NCBI GenBank assembly: GCA_014529385.2
Contig: CM043952.1
Span: forward strand, 55,468,619 to 55,532,618
Length of the DNA: 64,000 nucleotides
Direction: 5' to 3'
Source of the DNA: Adiantum capillus-veneris
Lineage: Eukaryota > Streptophyta > Polypodiopsida > Polypodiales > Pteridaceae
Below, in pieces: positions 1-11,038 of this stretch. Each line of letters begins with the position of its first letter. Position 1 is the stretch's first letter. Position numbers and translations under genes: made by a program. The notes beneath the pieces are model-generated. The model worked only from the letters and a program-made list of their open reading frames with translations, did no database searches and had not been told where the DNA came from.

Positions 1-954
1 TAGCAACCGTATTTACTCCTTTGTACTCAATTGGTAAGGTGGTGTTTCTTATTCTCCTTCACAATAGTCACCCACCTTATTTACTCGTATTGGCTTTGTT
101 TGTGGATTCTTAGGTGAGGTGTCATCCATGTTTTTGTGTGGAAGCTGGTCATGTGAAGGGATTTTCAACCCCATCTTTTCTAGGTGTTTGCCCATTTGGC
201 CCCATGGACACGGTCTAATTTTAAGTAGCTCTGAGAGATAAAGTGTGCATTGTATAAGAGAAGACATCAATTCATGCCAGCTCTTGGTATCCATCATTTT
301 TGGTGTGGCGTACCATTTTAACCTCCGATTTTGTCTCTTGTTCTCTTATGAAAGATGACAAAGTCTGTAGAGAGCATGGTTTACTCTCTTCAAATGCGAC
401 AGACCTAGAATCCCCATATAAAGATCTTATATCTCCTGGGAAAAAATTTTGATCCATTTTTATCTCAGGGATAGGTGCTAGCTGTAAAGTAGCACTACCA
501 TCTTTTTGGTTTCTAATCGATTTTCATAAGGATTGTGGCCACAATTCTTCTACCTCAGGAATAGGCATCACTGCTTGTGAGCCACCCCATCTGTGCTATT
601 GGCTACTTCCCTTGTATCTAAAGGTGCCTCAACTTTCAGCTCTTCCTGGTCTCTCTTTACAATATCATGCCTTTCCAATTCGTGGATTTTTTTGCAGAAT
701 AGCACCTCCATTTCTGGAGCATCTGGAACATCTGGTCCCATAAGATCTTGGCCCATTTGGATGAGCTCCTTTCACATTTGAAGCCTCTCCTTTTCATTCT
801 CTGGATGAGGATAGGTCAACCATCTATCCTCTTGGGTTTGATTGGGTTTTAGAATAGCTTCATAGGCCTTCAAAATTGCATCTAAAGGCTCAAAGACTTT
901 CTCCACCAAGACTGAACCTCCCAAGTTAGTCTGTGACTTTTTAGGTCCCTTCAC
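1..954 (-). pseudogene. Gypsy 1 gag C-terminal/pre-protease region (broken)
   Basis: Three pieces align with gypsy 2. Residues from 954-772 (GGSVLVEKVFEPLDAILKAY, then a QTQEDRW motif) match GGSVLVEKVNEQLDALLKAY at about 54340. Residues from 297-49 (LYLSELLKIRP, GKHLEKMGLK, VGDYCEGE) match the gypsy 2 segment at 55070-55260. A shifted frame at 48-1 reads NTTLPIEYKG, matching NTTLPVEFQE just before the gypsy 2 protease. At least two frame changes and several stops separate the pieces, so this is a pseudogene. The function of this coiled, charged segment between the zinc knuckles and the protease is unknown. Confidence 0.7.
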
Positions 955-1169
955 GTTTTTCTTGCTTGTTGCTCTCTTCTAAGCTCTTCTTTTGCTTGAT
1001 GTAGTTCAATTTTCAAAGCAAATTTCTTGTGTAGCCTCTTTGCTTTCATTTTATCCCTTTTGGCTTTCCATGATTTTATTCCTGTTCTCGCCGAGATGTT
1101 CTCAGTTTTTGTTTGAACAGGCAATGTGGCTTCCTCCTAAACGATTGCTTTTTTGGCCGCTTCTTGATC

Positions 1170-1507
1170 TTAAGCTCGAGTCATCACCTTTAAAGGAGTT
1201 GTGGGTTCTACCTTGGATCCTCTTGAAGAAGGCATCACACCTACAACATTCATTGTCGCTTTTTCTCTATTGTCTGGATTTTTAGCACAGTGTTGGCGTA
1301 GATGGTCTCTCCCACAGCTGTCACAAATAATTCTATTTGTGGACCCTTGTTTGGACAACTTTGTGCCCAATGGTTACCTCCACACTCATAGCATAAACCT
1401 TCTTGTTTCATAGCTGATGATCCAGCCAATGGTTGTTCTTGCCTGGCAAGAATGTTTTTTGACCCATACTCTTGATTGGCTATGAACATGAGCGTATTTG
1501 CATCCAT
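1170..1507 (-). pseudogene. Gypsy 1 gag nucleocapsid segment with two CX2CX3HX4C zinc knuckles
   Basis: The first knuckle (1393-1355) reads CYECGGNHWAQSC and the second (1325-1287) reads CDSCGRDHLRQHC. Both have three residues between the second Cys and the His, one fewer than the usual retroviral CX2CX4HX4C. They lie in overlapping different frames, so a frameshift separates them. Gypsy 2 has the same pair at 53845-53955. Nucleocapsid knuckles normally bind the element's RNA during packaging; that role is inferred from the family. Confidence 0.75.
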
Positions 1508-1904
1508 GGAGTACTAGTTTCTCATGGGTTGTGACACATGCATTGGTTGAGTGTCTCTCAATACTACTCTAGCATCATTCTGAAGAGGTGGTTGTTTCCC
1601 TAGCACACGTTGTGGCTTTGGATGAGTGCTACACAACGGAGTGGGATGATCTCCTCCACAAGTATTACATCTCCTCAAATGTGGTTGTCATACATTTAGG
1701 TTCTATTTATAGACTTGGTTTAGTCTTCTAATCTCTCTTTTTTGTTGATTCTCTCTTTAGGGAAGAAGAACTACTAGTCGTGTTGTCTGTATCTTTAGTC
1801 ACCTCTCGATAGGCATTGCAATTGTTAACTAGATATAGAGATTCTCTAGTGACTTGATCAAACATTGTGCATCCTTAAATGGAGGTCTTTGTTTAGATCT
1901 CGTT

Positions 1905-2204
1905 TCACAATCCCTCTATGAAGAGAACCACTAATCTCTCATCTTGTGGTAACTCTCTCACATGACATCTATTTATGTATTGTTTGAAGTGAAGCAGAGC
2001 TTCCTTCACTCTTTTGTTCGCTTTTTGTTTGAAAGCGTAGATTTGGGACACTGTGTTATGTTTGATTCCCCTTTTTGAGAACTCCTCTACAAACTCTTGC
2101 AAGAGTTGTGTTATGTTGGGAAAATCATCTCTATTCAATGGTTGGAACCAACTCAAAGCTATTCCTTCTAATGTCAATGGAAATCCCTCATATTGAGTAT
2201 GCAA
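1905..2204 (-). pseudogene. Gypsy 1 gag core (retrotransposon gag domain)
   Basis: The 99-residue piece has the family pattern of a plant Retrotrans_gag domain: LTLEGIALSWFQPL, then EFVEEFSKRG, NTVSQIYAFKQKANKRV and a final RLVVLFIEGL. Gypsy 2 has the matching GLTLEEDAATWF, DEFIEEFSQRG and NTVSQIHKFKQKEGE at 52760-52930. The domain forms the capsid shell in the family. This copy is separated from the preceding gag segment by a stop or frameshift near 2210. Confidence 0.8.
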
Positions 2205-2224
2205 ATCTGCAATCTATTTAGCTC

Positions 2225-2857
2225 TCAAACTTGTTTGAAGAGTGAGACGTGAGCATATGGATCCCCAGACCCATTGTATTTTGTCTTAACACATTGGGCC
2301 ACTTGATATGGTCTTAACCTTTGTGGTTCAATCACTAATCTAACCAATTTGTGGTCTCGTGGAAAGACATCTCCCGTTCTGTCCTCTCGTCTTGGAGAAA
2401 ATCCCAGTGGAATCCTCTCTGATATGTCCTTTGGTATCGTTTTTGATTGAAAGTAAGTAGAGATTAGAATAGCCTTGTAAACATTTTGTTTTAAGTCAAC
2501 TAGATTGACAAGTTTGTATTGTCTTCCATACTTATCTACCATCAAAACTTGAACTCCGTGGGTATCTGTATATCTGAATGCATAGAGGTTCTTGTGGGTG
2601 GTCATCTCTCTAGCATTGAGTTCTACACACTTGTAGAATATATATGGATCTCTATTTGTGAACGTATATAAGCCCTCATGAGCGTAATCTATAAGCACTC
2701 TCATGGATTCATTGGCTTTGATGAATCCCACGTTTGGTTTGTTGATCAGAGGATGCCTCTTCTCTAGGTATTCTCCCAATCCCACTGTTGTTGGCATTGC
2801 AGTGTTTTTCATGTCTCTGAGTGGAGGAGAGAACCCTGGTGGTGGATGATTTGTCAT
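2225..2857 (-). pseudogene. Gypsy 1 gag N-terminal region
   Basis: This 210-residue ORF starts with MTNHPPPGFSPPLRD. Its most conserved block (LYAFRYTDTHGVQVLMVDKY followed by GRQYK) matches LYLFSYEIAMGKDIIFVDRY followed by GHEYK in gypsy 2 at about 52030-52100. A preceding F-K-C-E pattern is also shared. The C-terminus (IEPQRLRPYQVAQCVKTKYN) matches VDHRRIRPSHVQKWVNKKYT at the start of the gypsy 2 gag core. I recognise no named domain in the N-terminal part. The ATG is the first after the leader and is a plausible gag start. Confidence 0.75.
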
Positions 2858-2869
2858 GGTTAAGGCTCA

Positions 2870-5800
2870 CTAAAAACTCTCAAGATAGTCTCTTACAAGG
2901 CCACTTTGGCTTAGTGCAGCTTGTCCCTTTTTGCCCCCGGTCACGTCTCTCAAAAGTCAAGAATTTGTGACTTTTTGGTCTCCAGAACATAGTTCTAGGT
3001 ACCCTACAAGTTTGGATTTAGGAAACCTTGAAAAAAAAGTCTAGCTGTCTACTATTGCCCACAAGATTTTTGCATGCCCATATCTGTCTCAATTTGGAGT
3101 TGTCTATTAAAAGTTAGAGCAATTTTGGTGAACTGCACTTAAAACAACACTCAAAATAGTTTCATGACCAAAACATAGGAACTTTGGCTTGTACCTTGGT
3201 CTCTAGAAGGTATTTTTAGCTCAGACTTGAGATTTGGGATGTAGTCAAGTATGTCTTCAAGATCATCAAGTCAAATACCCCCACTGTGCTGAGGTACATG
3301 GATCGTGATGCACATTCCTCTGTCAAATTTTATTCTCCAAATTTTCCCTAATTTTGACTTTGTGTGGACAAGGCCGTATGCAGGCTCTGTACCAATTTTC
3401 ATCAAATTCTAAGGTTGAGGTAAATGGATCACGATCCATGTTCAACCACATCTAAACTTGATCTCCTAGGAGGTTCCTGACTATGTCCACAAGCTAAATC
3501 TCAAATCTTTTTGTATTTGGACTTGGTTTGATAGGTCAAATAGCCAACACTATGTCTGCACTACGGTTTTATGTGTGTCGCCTATTTTTCTCCCTTTTGA
3601 CCCAATTTTGCTCAATTTTTTTCACAACTAAGCTTGGAAATATGTTTCCTTGTGTATGCACTACTGATCTAGAAAGTTTTAGGTCAAGCTGTCTCTATGG
3701 GTACATGGATCGCGATCCATGTTTGGAGGCCAAATTGACTTCTTTTGATACCATCAAATTTAGCATGATTAGTAGGTCCTATGGTATCAATTTTTTTGAA
3801 AATGGACCTCTAGATTGAAAGCTAGGCCAATTCTGACATTTGCTCAGAGTAATTGACAGTTCTGGGCTTTTGGTTTGGTTTTTGATATCCAACTTCAGTT
3901 TTGAAAAGATCATTAGACTCGCTATGATGGGCTCTAGCTATGGTGCAAATATGGTATCATTTTGTGACAAAGAAACATGGATCGCAATCCATGTACCTAT
4001 GTGTAGAATAGTAATGGAACTTGGCACACAACTTCCCCTTGGTCCACTGATCCGTGCTATATGGTTTTTATGTGATTTGGATCAATTTAGGTCAAGCAAA
4101 AGTCAATTCACAGGTCTCTTTTAGGGTTTTCACCTTGAACTGTTTTCAGCACTTTTGATGAGTTTTTTGGACTTTTTTGACAAAACTCCTTTGGAGACTT
4201 TTGTTCACAATGGTCTTTGCTTCAGGCTGGAAAAGTTTTTGTCCAAAAATTTCTCTGAGATACATGGATCGCAATCCATATTCCACCACTTCTGGATCTG
4301 AATTTTTGGTGTGCTGATAGCATATGATTTTTGTAGCTTGCTCCACAAAGATTTTTGGATTTGGATTAGTTTTACCCAACTTCTACAGTCTACTATGACA
4401 GTTTTACCCAACTTCTACAGTCTGCTATGACAGTTTTGACAATGAACTGTTTTTGGCTCTTTTGACCACTTTTTGCAATTATTTACATATGGTTCTTTAG
4501 GGGAGGTTGTTCCAAATGGTACCAGCTAGCTATTGATCTAGTTCTTGTGCAAAATTTCAAAAAAGGTATATGGAATCTGATCCATGTTTTGAAGCCAAAT
4601 TGACTTTTCTTGGTACCATCAGGATTAGCATGTTTACTAGATGCTATGGTATCAAAAGTTCTAGATTTGAACTAGTTTTTGTCATTCAAAAGCAATTTTT
4701 TCTATCTATCCTGCGATTTTTGACTAGTTTCTGTATTTGGCTAAATTGACCAACTTTTTTAACTTTTTTGACATTGTGCCTTTTGGGAAAACTGTTTGTC
4801 TATGTCTCAACTACCTAGTGCTCAAATCTTAGCCAAAACAAAATCATTTATTTTACATGAGGTACATGGATCGTGATCCATGTTTGACCTCATTTTGACA
4901 TGAAACTTGGTCATCTTATAGTCCATGCTATAATGATACTCTTTCCCAAATATTTTTAAATTTGGACAACTTTTTCCTAGTCAAAAGTGAGTTTTTATGT
5001 CTGCACTGCGGTTTTTGACTAGTTTTTGCATCTGGCCATTTTGACCACCTTTTTAAAATTTTCTGACATGGTCCCTTTTGGCAAAGTTGTTTCACAAGTT
5101 ATCACGGATGTACTTGTCAAATATCAGTCCCAAATGTCAAAAGATACATGGATTGCAATCCATGTTTGGAAGCATTTTTTCATGAATTTTGTTTTGTTGG
5201 TTCTCTATTCCATGCAAAAGCCAAATCTTACCTTTTTTGAATTTGGATCTCAAAAAGTTGAAAAAAACCAACTTTTGTGTTTGCAATGCTTGTTTTGTTG
5301 TTTTTGCCCTAATAGTCAGTTCTGGTGTGATTTTTGAGTTTTTCTTTCAAGAAACCTTGATCAGAGCAATATCCCACTGATGGAAAATGTCACTGGTCAC
5401 TTTTCACCAAAAATGGTCTAAGGGGTACATGGATCGCGATCCATATTCCTCCACAGATTTTGGCCAAACTTTCCAAATTGCTTCTAAAGAGTATGTTGAT
5501 GCCCTTGATCCACAAAATTTTGAATTTGGATCACTTTTGAGGTCTCTACCATCAAATTTTTAAAATTTTAGAGTTATGGTCAGTTCCACTAAAATATGGT
5601 TTTCACCCTTTTTCCCCTCAATCTGCTAGCCCAAATTTGATGGTGGTAGTTACTTATCCTACTTCTAAGTACTAAAATGATACATGAAACAAAACAAACA
5701 GACCGGTACAAAACAAAGTTAAAACGAAAAATGGTACAACACTTTGAAATCATAGAGAAAATTGGAGAATGAAATGCTTTTGGCTATCTTGCTCACAACC

Positions 5801-5970
5801 CTCTTTACCTCTCGAGAATAGAGCTAGCAAGTCCTCGACTTCTAGACTCTACCAAGCACTAAACTCGACGTCTAGCTGCATCACTGCTAAAGTGTAAATA
5901 AAATGGAGAGACAAATCTTCGAAAAGAACGCTCTAAATATGTACTAGGTCACTCACCATCTAAGGATCAT
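2870..5970 (-). other. Gypsy 1 long untranslated leader
   Basis: About 3.1 kb separate the primer site from the first gag ATG. Short ORFs here show no recognisable protein. The stretch is AT-rich and is built largely from the diverged repeats annotated at 3294-5446. A long leader is common in some plant gypsy groups. No intron signals or host gene were recognised. Confidence 0.6.
3294..5446. repeat. Array of about 285-bp diverged repeats, each centred on a 20-nt palindrome
   Basis: Nine copies of a palindrome with best form ACATGGATCGCGATCCATGT occur near 3297, 3422, 3703, 3975, 4262, 4568, 4864, 5146 and 5427. From the third copy onward the spacing is 272-306 bp. The copy at 3703-3722 is a perfect 20-nt palindrome; others differ by one to three bases, mainly in the central CGCG. 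Flanks are also repeated, for example an AAATTGACTT motif followed by ACCATCA after the 3703 and 4568 copies. The array lies in the gypsy 1 leader, and gypsy 2 has an analogous array with a different palindrome. Confidence 0.9.
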
Positions 5971-5990
5971 ATCCCTAGCAACGGTGCCAA
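5971..5990 (-). promoter_or_regulatory. Gypsy 1 primer binding site (tRNA-Asp type)
   Basis: The minus strand reads TTGGCACCGTTGCTAGGGAT directly after an LTR ending in CA. It is two substitutions from the TTGGCGCCGTTGCCGGGGAT site of plant elements that prime reverse transcription with tRNA-Asp (family knowledge). Confidence 0.85.
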
Positions 5991-6852
5991 TGTTTGCGGG
6001 TCATCGCGACGAACGTCTGTAGCATAACGATCTGGCACTAACATAATGTCAATACTCAGGAAGTGACTCGGATGGGGCACGGAGACTCTTTGAGATTGTC
6101 AATCTCAAGAAGTAAACCTTAACAAGCAAACCAACACTCAATGATCAAGGAAATCTTCCTATGTGCTTTCTCACAGATCTAGGTCATTACGTCATTTTGG
6201 TACTTGAATAGACTCAAAATGCAACCAAACTTTAGGAGGAGGTCTAGGATACCTCGGGCACTATCCTACGATGTTTGGTCTCGCAATCCGACAAGGTACC
6301 AAAATCACAATCCATCATGAAAAAGGTCCTAAAAACTGCAATAGAACTATCCAAAACTGTCGCCCTATGGTCTAAGAACACTCTCCTATGGTGAAAACGA
6401 CTATAAACAGTGCTTTAAGCACTCAAATTTCCAATTAAGGCTCACTAACATGTAGTCGCAAACCTCAACAAAATTGACAATGCTTACATTTAATTGAAAG
6501 AGCAAAGAGATAGGAATACAATGCAAGTTTCAAAACTCAAATGTGATTACCCATTCATTAGCTGGGATGATTACAAGTTGGAGCAGCTCGTAGCTTGAGC
6601 GTACGTACAACAAAGTTCTTTTCTTCTCTCTATAAATAAGCATCCTTTCACATTAAAGTTATTGACCTTTATACCTAGGGCTTTCTAAATGGCCATTGTC
6701 TAGCTCACATGGACTTTTACAGATGTCATGACAGCATTATAACTCAGGAAATTGATCCACTAGTTTAGAATCAGGATTTACACAGAGTATCACTACACTA
6801 ACTCGACAAAAGAATAGACTAAAAATTTGGTGTTTGGCTATGTGCCCGGCCA
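5991..6852 (-). repeat. Gypsy 1 5' LTR
   Basis: The inner end is fixed by the primer site: on the minus strand the LTR ends ...GACCCGCAAACA. The gypsy 2 LTR ends in the similar ATCCGCCAACA. The outer end is less certain; I place it near 6852, where the minus strand reads TGGCCGGGCAC and where chromovirus A homology begins shortly after. A TATA-like motif lies at 6631-6639 (minus CTTATTTATA), the expected place for the U3/R boundary. The partner 3' LTR is outside the window. Confidence 0.65.
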
Positions 6853-6864
6853 AGTGGTGCCCGT

Positions 6865-7786
6865 TCGATATGTCTCTTAATAGTGAGCTACCTCCAAAAT
6901 GAGGGATGATGACCATGCAATTGAGCTCCTACCAGGAAGCTCACCGCCTAACAAGCCTCCTTATCAAGTTTCCCAAGTTCAACAAGAGGATATCATGAGG
7001 CAAGTGTATGAATCGGTGGAAAAGGGGATGGTGAGGCCTAGCTCCGCTCCATTCTGTTCACCAGTACTTTTAGTGCAAAAGAAAGAAGGCACATATCACA
7101 TGTGTATCAACTATGGAGCACTAAATAGGATCATGATTAAAAATAGAGATTTTTCGTGTTGGTAGAAGATCTATTTAATAAGTTACAAGTGACACCTTTA
7201 GGTAACATTTTAACTTGTGAGAGAGAATAATCTTTTCATTATCAAAAGAAAAATGAAATTTTCCTACAAGAGATTCAATATTTAAGTCACATTATCTCTA
7301 AAGATGGCATCCGTATGTATTCAACAGAGTTAGAGGTAATGGAAGGATGGCCTAATTGAAAGAATCTACAGGAAGTACGAAGCTTTATAGATATGTGTGC
7401 ATACTATAGATGCTTCATAGAAAAATTCACGCTAATAGCAGCCCATTACATGACTTAATGAAAGAACGTTAAGTATTCATGGACTACAAAAGTGTAAGAA
7501 TCTTTTGAGAAGCTTAAGGAGAAGCTTATCTCTCAACATGTGCTCACACTGTTAGATCTCACAGAGCCATTTTAGGTCTAATGTGATGCTTGTCGTGATT
7601 GCCTTGGAGTTATTTTTCTTTAAGAAGGGCATGCCATAGCATTGGAGAGTCAAAGACTCCATTCCAATATGCGACCATTGGGCAAATACCAAAAGAGCTA
7701 CTAGCTGTTCTATATGCCCTAGACACATGGAAATGCTATCACTTGGGGACTGCATTCATCCTATGAATGGATCACAAAGCGTCAAG
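6865..7786 (+). pseudogene. Chromovirus A: RT and RNase H remnant, left half
   Basis: The 5' block (6899-7165) has DDHAIELLPGSSPPNKPPYQ, EKGMVRPSSAPFCSPVLLVQ and CINYGALNRI, the N-terminal fingers of gypsy reverse transcriptase. It closely matches chromovirus B at about 33.6-33.8 kb. The catalytic x-x-DD region is deleted: the sequence passes from EDLFNKLQ to QEIQYLSHIISKDGI within about 100 bp. RNase H pieces follow (ELEVMEGWPN, RSFIDMCAYYRCFIEKF, CDACRDCLGV) across several stops. Copia D interrupts the reading at 7786. Gag and protease lie outside the window or were lost. Confidence 0.8.
7782..7786 (+). repeat. Target-site duplication of copia D, left copy
   Basis: TCAAG here and TCAAA at 11039-11043 flank the two LTRs. 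They differ at one base, as expected of an old 5-bp duplication. The flanking chromovirus RNase H reading continues from one side to the other. Confidence 0.75.
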
Positions 7787-7978
7787 TGTTGGGGTTAAGG
7801 CCTATGTGCCTTGACCGGTCCCCCAGTTCATGGGCGCCCGCCCACTGTTACCCTATACTTATAGTGAGTATACTGTATAGGGGGAGCTGCCAGTTTCAGT
7901 CTCCCCACCCATATCTGTGTGTCGTGTGTCTCCTTCTCTCTCTCACTCTCCGTATGTGGTGCTCCTTGATCCCCTTCA
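7787..7978 (+). repeat. Copia D 5' LTR
   Basis: It begins TGTTGGGGTTAAGGCC and ends CCCCTTCA. It matches the copy at 10847 over 192 bp with a small number of substitutions and no length change. An internal inverted repeat, CCCTATAC...GTATAGGG, lies at about 7851-7885 in both copies. Confidence 0.95.
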
Positions 7979-7980
7979 AT

Positions 7981-7992
7981 TGGTATCAGAGC
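7981..7992 (+). promoter_or_regulatory. Copia D primer binding site (initiator tRNA-Met)
   Basis: TGGTATCAGAGC lies two bases after the LTR. It is the standard complement of the plant initiator tRNA-Met 3' end. Confidence 0.95.
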
Positions 7993-9109
7993 GTAGGTGC
8001 GGAGGGAGCGCGTGTGTGCACAGTCACGACGACAGCGGAGAGCCAGTTTCATTCCCGAAATCGCGTCTGTGCGCGCGCGCACTTTCAAGAGTGCAAACAG
8101 GGTTTTGACTTCGGCATCGGCAAATTCAGCTTTTCGAGAGCGTTTCCATCAAGTGTCCAAGTGTCCTGCCATTTTACCCCCCTTTCGAAGCCATTCGAGC
8201 CATCAAAAACTTCATTTGAACTACGGTTGAGGAGCTGCATTTTCAGCCTTCTTTTGGCAGTTTATGCTGCGTTTTTGGGCCGAAACGGAGGTTTTTGGCA
8301 TAGCTTTCACACCCGGACTCGGATACATGTGATCCAGGAGTCTACCTTGGGGTTTTGGCACGCTCCGGACGCGCTCGTCATATCAGAATTTTAAAATTCT
8401 GAACGCTGAATTTTTTGCAGCAGAAGCAGTTGTTTATTGTGTGTCGAGGATTCCACACATGGTTTGCTCTCAAATGTGAGAGTGATATTTGCTGCAAGTT
8501 TCCTCACAGGTGGGAGGATACGACGTGGTTTGATGCTTAGGGAGACTAATGTGATTGCATTTTGAGCTCGGCAATGTATGCCTCGAGCATGTTTTTTTTT
8601 TGGCAGTCACAGGTAGAGCAGATATTTGTGTACTAGATTTGCAGGTGTTTGCAATGATGTACGCAAAGTGTGGAGATTGGTGCATGCATTTGGAGTGCGG
8701 TTTGATGCGCTTTGGTTGCTCATGATTTTGAGTGTGCAGTCAGTTTGGTTACTGGTTTTGTGGCCGTTTTACTGACGAAACTCTGGTGAAATTTTCCCAG
8801 GAGTTTTATGCGTATCATTTATGCGATCTAGGTAGAGATTGCGGGTTGCACTCAGCATTTGCGTGCGGTGTTCTCTGCAGGTGGGAGATTTGTGCATGTG
8901 TATGCATCGATACCGCATAGTGTGGGCTTGGTGATTAGCTCACAGATTGCAGTGTGATACTAGAGCAGGCGAGGCTTGTATTGACATTGCGGGAGCTCTA
9001 TTTTGGAGTGTGTCTCACAGGTTTACATTGTGTTTCTGGCCATATTGGTAGACAGTTTCCAAGTGTTGTTGGTGAGGTGGTTTTGCTATCTAGCTTGCTA
9101 CTTATGCTC

Positions 9110-10336
9110 ATGGCAGAGACAGGTGATCGATCAGATTGTGACCTCTCACAGATGCGCGTGTTTGATGGGTCAGACTTTGCGGCATGGAGAGAGTGTATGC
9201 TTGATGCATTGACACAGCGAGGGTTGCATCGACCATTGAGTGGTGATGTAGGTAGACCTTCAAACATGTTTGACGATCAGTGGTAGCAGCTAGAGGAGAT
9301 GGCACTATCTACACTCTCTTTGCACCTTGCGGAATCTGTATATGCTCTTGTTATGTATGAGGCTACTTCGAGAGCACTTTGGCGCAGATTACATGATATG
9401 TATGATAGATATGAGTCATCACGGACTCGTGTGAGACATGTACATTCACGAGCACGCCGACAGGTGACATGTTGGTATTGTGGTCATTCTGGACACGTTA
9501 GACGGTGTTGTTTTCGTCGTATGCGACATCGTAGGAGACATGGCAGTCTCAGAGATGTATGTAGTGATGCCATGGACTCAGTTGCTTTGACAGTTGAGAC
9601 AGATGCAGTGTCGAAGTATAGTAGTGACGGGGATGTCACTTTTACCTCGAGCTATGCACGAGATGCTATACATGTGGATAGTGCACTCCCTTCACAGTGG
9701 TTGCTAGACGCAGATGCTATGTTTCATGTCACGCCGCATCGTGCATGGTTTTGTAGCTATTCTAGCGGGATGCTTGGCAATGTACATTTGACCGATGGAT
9801 CGGTGCATGCGATAGCACGTGCAGGAGATGTGAGATTGTCATTACCGAGTGGTGCATCTTACTTGTTACGACATGTGCGCTATGTATCAAATTTGACAGT
9901 GAGATTGATCTCGATTGGTCAGCTTAGAGATTATGGATGTCAGATTTCGCTACGAGAGAGACATTTTGTGATGCATTTGGGTTTGCTAGTGATTGCGAGA
10001 GGTGCCAGGAGTGGTACAGGTTACCCATTTCATGTGGATCACGGGAGAGACGGTGTTGTCTCTGTGATCATGCAGCCAGGTAGAGAGCGAGAGAGCAGGC
10101 GAGTCTCTTTTGCTTGTGGATTGCAGGATGCTTTGCATGGAGTGCAGAGTAGTGAACTTGCTGTGCAGGTTGCGTCTACGGATGCACAGGTAGAGCGGGA
10201 CAGCTCTAGTGAGTCACAGCAGGATGAGTCATCAGAGGTGATGATAGAGATGACTCACATGGATGTTGAGATGTCGGCTATTGTGGAGTCATTTCTTGAT
10301 AATCTTATGCCAGAGCTTGATGCAGATTCAGGATAG
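9110..10336 (+). pseudogene. Copia D gag-protease (one internal stop)
   Basis: The frame opens with MAETGDRSDCDLSQMRVFDG and is broken only by a TAG at 9284-9286. The gag part has a WRECMLDAL helix region and a canonical CX2CX4HX4C knuckle (CWYCGHSGHVRRCC, about 9472-9513). The protease region has WLLDADAMFHVTPHRAWF, where the copia active site is normally D-S-G-A; here it is D-A-D-A, so proteolysis is probably lost. A GAG-pre-integrase-like segment follows. The 345-residue stretch after the stop is open to its TAG at 10334. It is Arg/Ser/Val-rich and more GC-rich than the flanks. The start chosen is the first ATG in frame with the gag motifs. Confidence 0.8.
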
Positions 10337-10433
10337 ATGGATACTCTTGGTACACATGTGATATGTGGTGGGCACGAGGAGTCACTCCAGAGCTCGGAGT
10401 CAGAGTGCCATGGTCTCTATGATAGGGGATAGG

Positions 10434-10770
10434 ATTGCCATGAGTTGAGTTCTGAGTTGGAGGTGGCAGAGGTTGCCATGGTTGCATCAACGTTCGGTGT
10501 CCTCATGTACGAGATGCTGATCTCGAGGGCTGACATAGCAGTTGCAGTGGGAGCATTTGCAGCAGGGTTGATTAGTTGTTCGATGAATGATCTCGGCATA
10601 GAGCATAGGGGAGGTTTGCAGGTATTGGACCGATACTTGCAGGAGTGCATGAGCTCTTATAGACTATTTGCAGAGCTTGGAGCTAGCTCTGTGGGGCTTC
10701 CGCAGCAGGATGTTTGTCTATCAGTAGAGCTGGATGCACTAGCTCATCGAGAGTCAGTGGGCATAGGTTG
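10434..10770 (+). pseudogene. Copia D RT/RNase H remnant
   Basis: The peptide around 10480-10640 reads STFGVLMYEMLISRADIAVA and then VLDRYLQE. This resembles the copia block VGSLMYxMxxTRPDIAxAV...RYLKG that links RT to RNase H; copia F shows the intact form at about 61.4-61.5 kb. Catalytic residues are absent. It supports an internal deletion joining gag-protease to the 3' end. Confidence 0.55.
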
Positions 10771-10835
10771 AGAGAATATCTCACCTTCTATTAGTTGTAC
10801 ACTAGTAGATCTTGCTTAAAGGCACATTGGCCTTT

Positions 10836-10846
10836 AAGTGGGAGGT
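10836..10846 (+). other. Copia D polypurine tract
   Basis: AAGTGGGAGG(T) immediately precedes the 3' LTR and matches the usual copia tract that primes plus-strand synthesis. Confidence 0.85.
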
Positions 10847-11038
10847 TGTTGGGGTTAAGGCCTATGTGCCTTGACTGATCGCCCAGCTCATGGGCGCTCG
10901 CCCACTGTTACCCTATACTTATAGTGAGTATACTGTATAGGGGGAGCTGCCACTTTCAGTCTCCCCACCCATATCTGTGTGTCGTGTGTCTTCTTCTCTC
11001 TCACACTCTCCGTCTGTGGTGCTCCCCGATCCCCTTCA
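10847..11038 (+). repeat. Copia D 3' LTR
   Basis: It is the partner of 7787-7978 and is followed by the right target duplication TCAAA (11039-11043). Confidence 0.95.

Larger units (their letters stand above)
1..6852 (-). mobile_element. Gypsy 1: 5' part of a Ty3/gypsy retrotransposon primed by tRNA-Asp, truncated by the window edge
   Basis: Read on the minus strand the order is LTR (about 6852-5991), primer site (5990-5971), a long leader (5970-2870), gag (2857-about 1170) and the pre-protease region (to 1), with pol beyond the edge. The gag and pre-protease peptides match those of gypsy 2 at 51-55 kb in the same order, so both belong to one family. The PBS type suggests the non-chromoviral Tat/Athila side of plant gypsy elements; that placement is inference. 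All ORFs are interrupted, so the copy is defective. It seems to have inserted into chromovirus A, whose RT remnant begins about 15 bp beyond the proposed LTR end. Confidence 0.8.
7787..11038 (+). mobile_element. Copia D: internally deleted Ty1/copia element
   Basis: Two 192-bp LTRs (7787-7978, 10847-11038), a tRNA-Met primer site and a polypurine tract bound a 3252-bp element. Inside are an untranslated leader of about 1.1 kb, a gag-protease reading frame with one stop (9110-10336) and a scrap that resembles the end of copia RT/RNase H (10434-10770). Integrase and most of RT are missing, so it could move only with help from another copia element. It is inserted in the RNase H region of chromovirus A. 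Confidence 0.93.

Noticed and set aside
3294-5446. Regularly spaced palindromic repeats resembling a CRISPR array
   Set aside because: The period is about 285 bp, the intervening sequence is itself diverged repeat rather than unique spacers, there are no cas genes, and the array sits in a plant retrotransposon leader.
7828-8394. ORFs of 60-200 residues over the copia D LTR and leader
   Set aside because: They lie across the LTR and primer site, similar short ORFs appear in the second LTR, and no protein motif is present.
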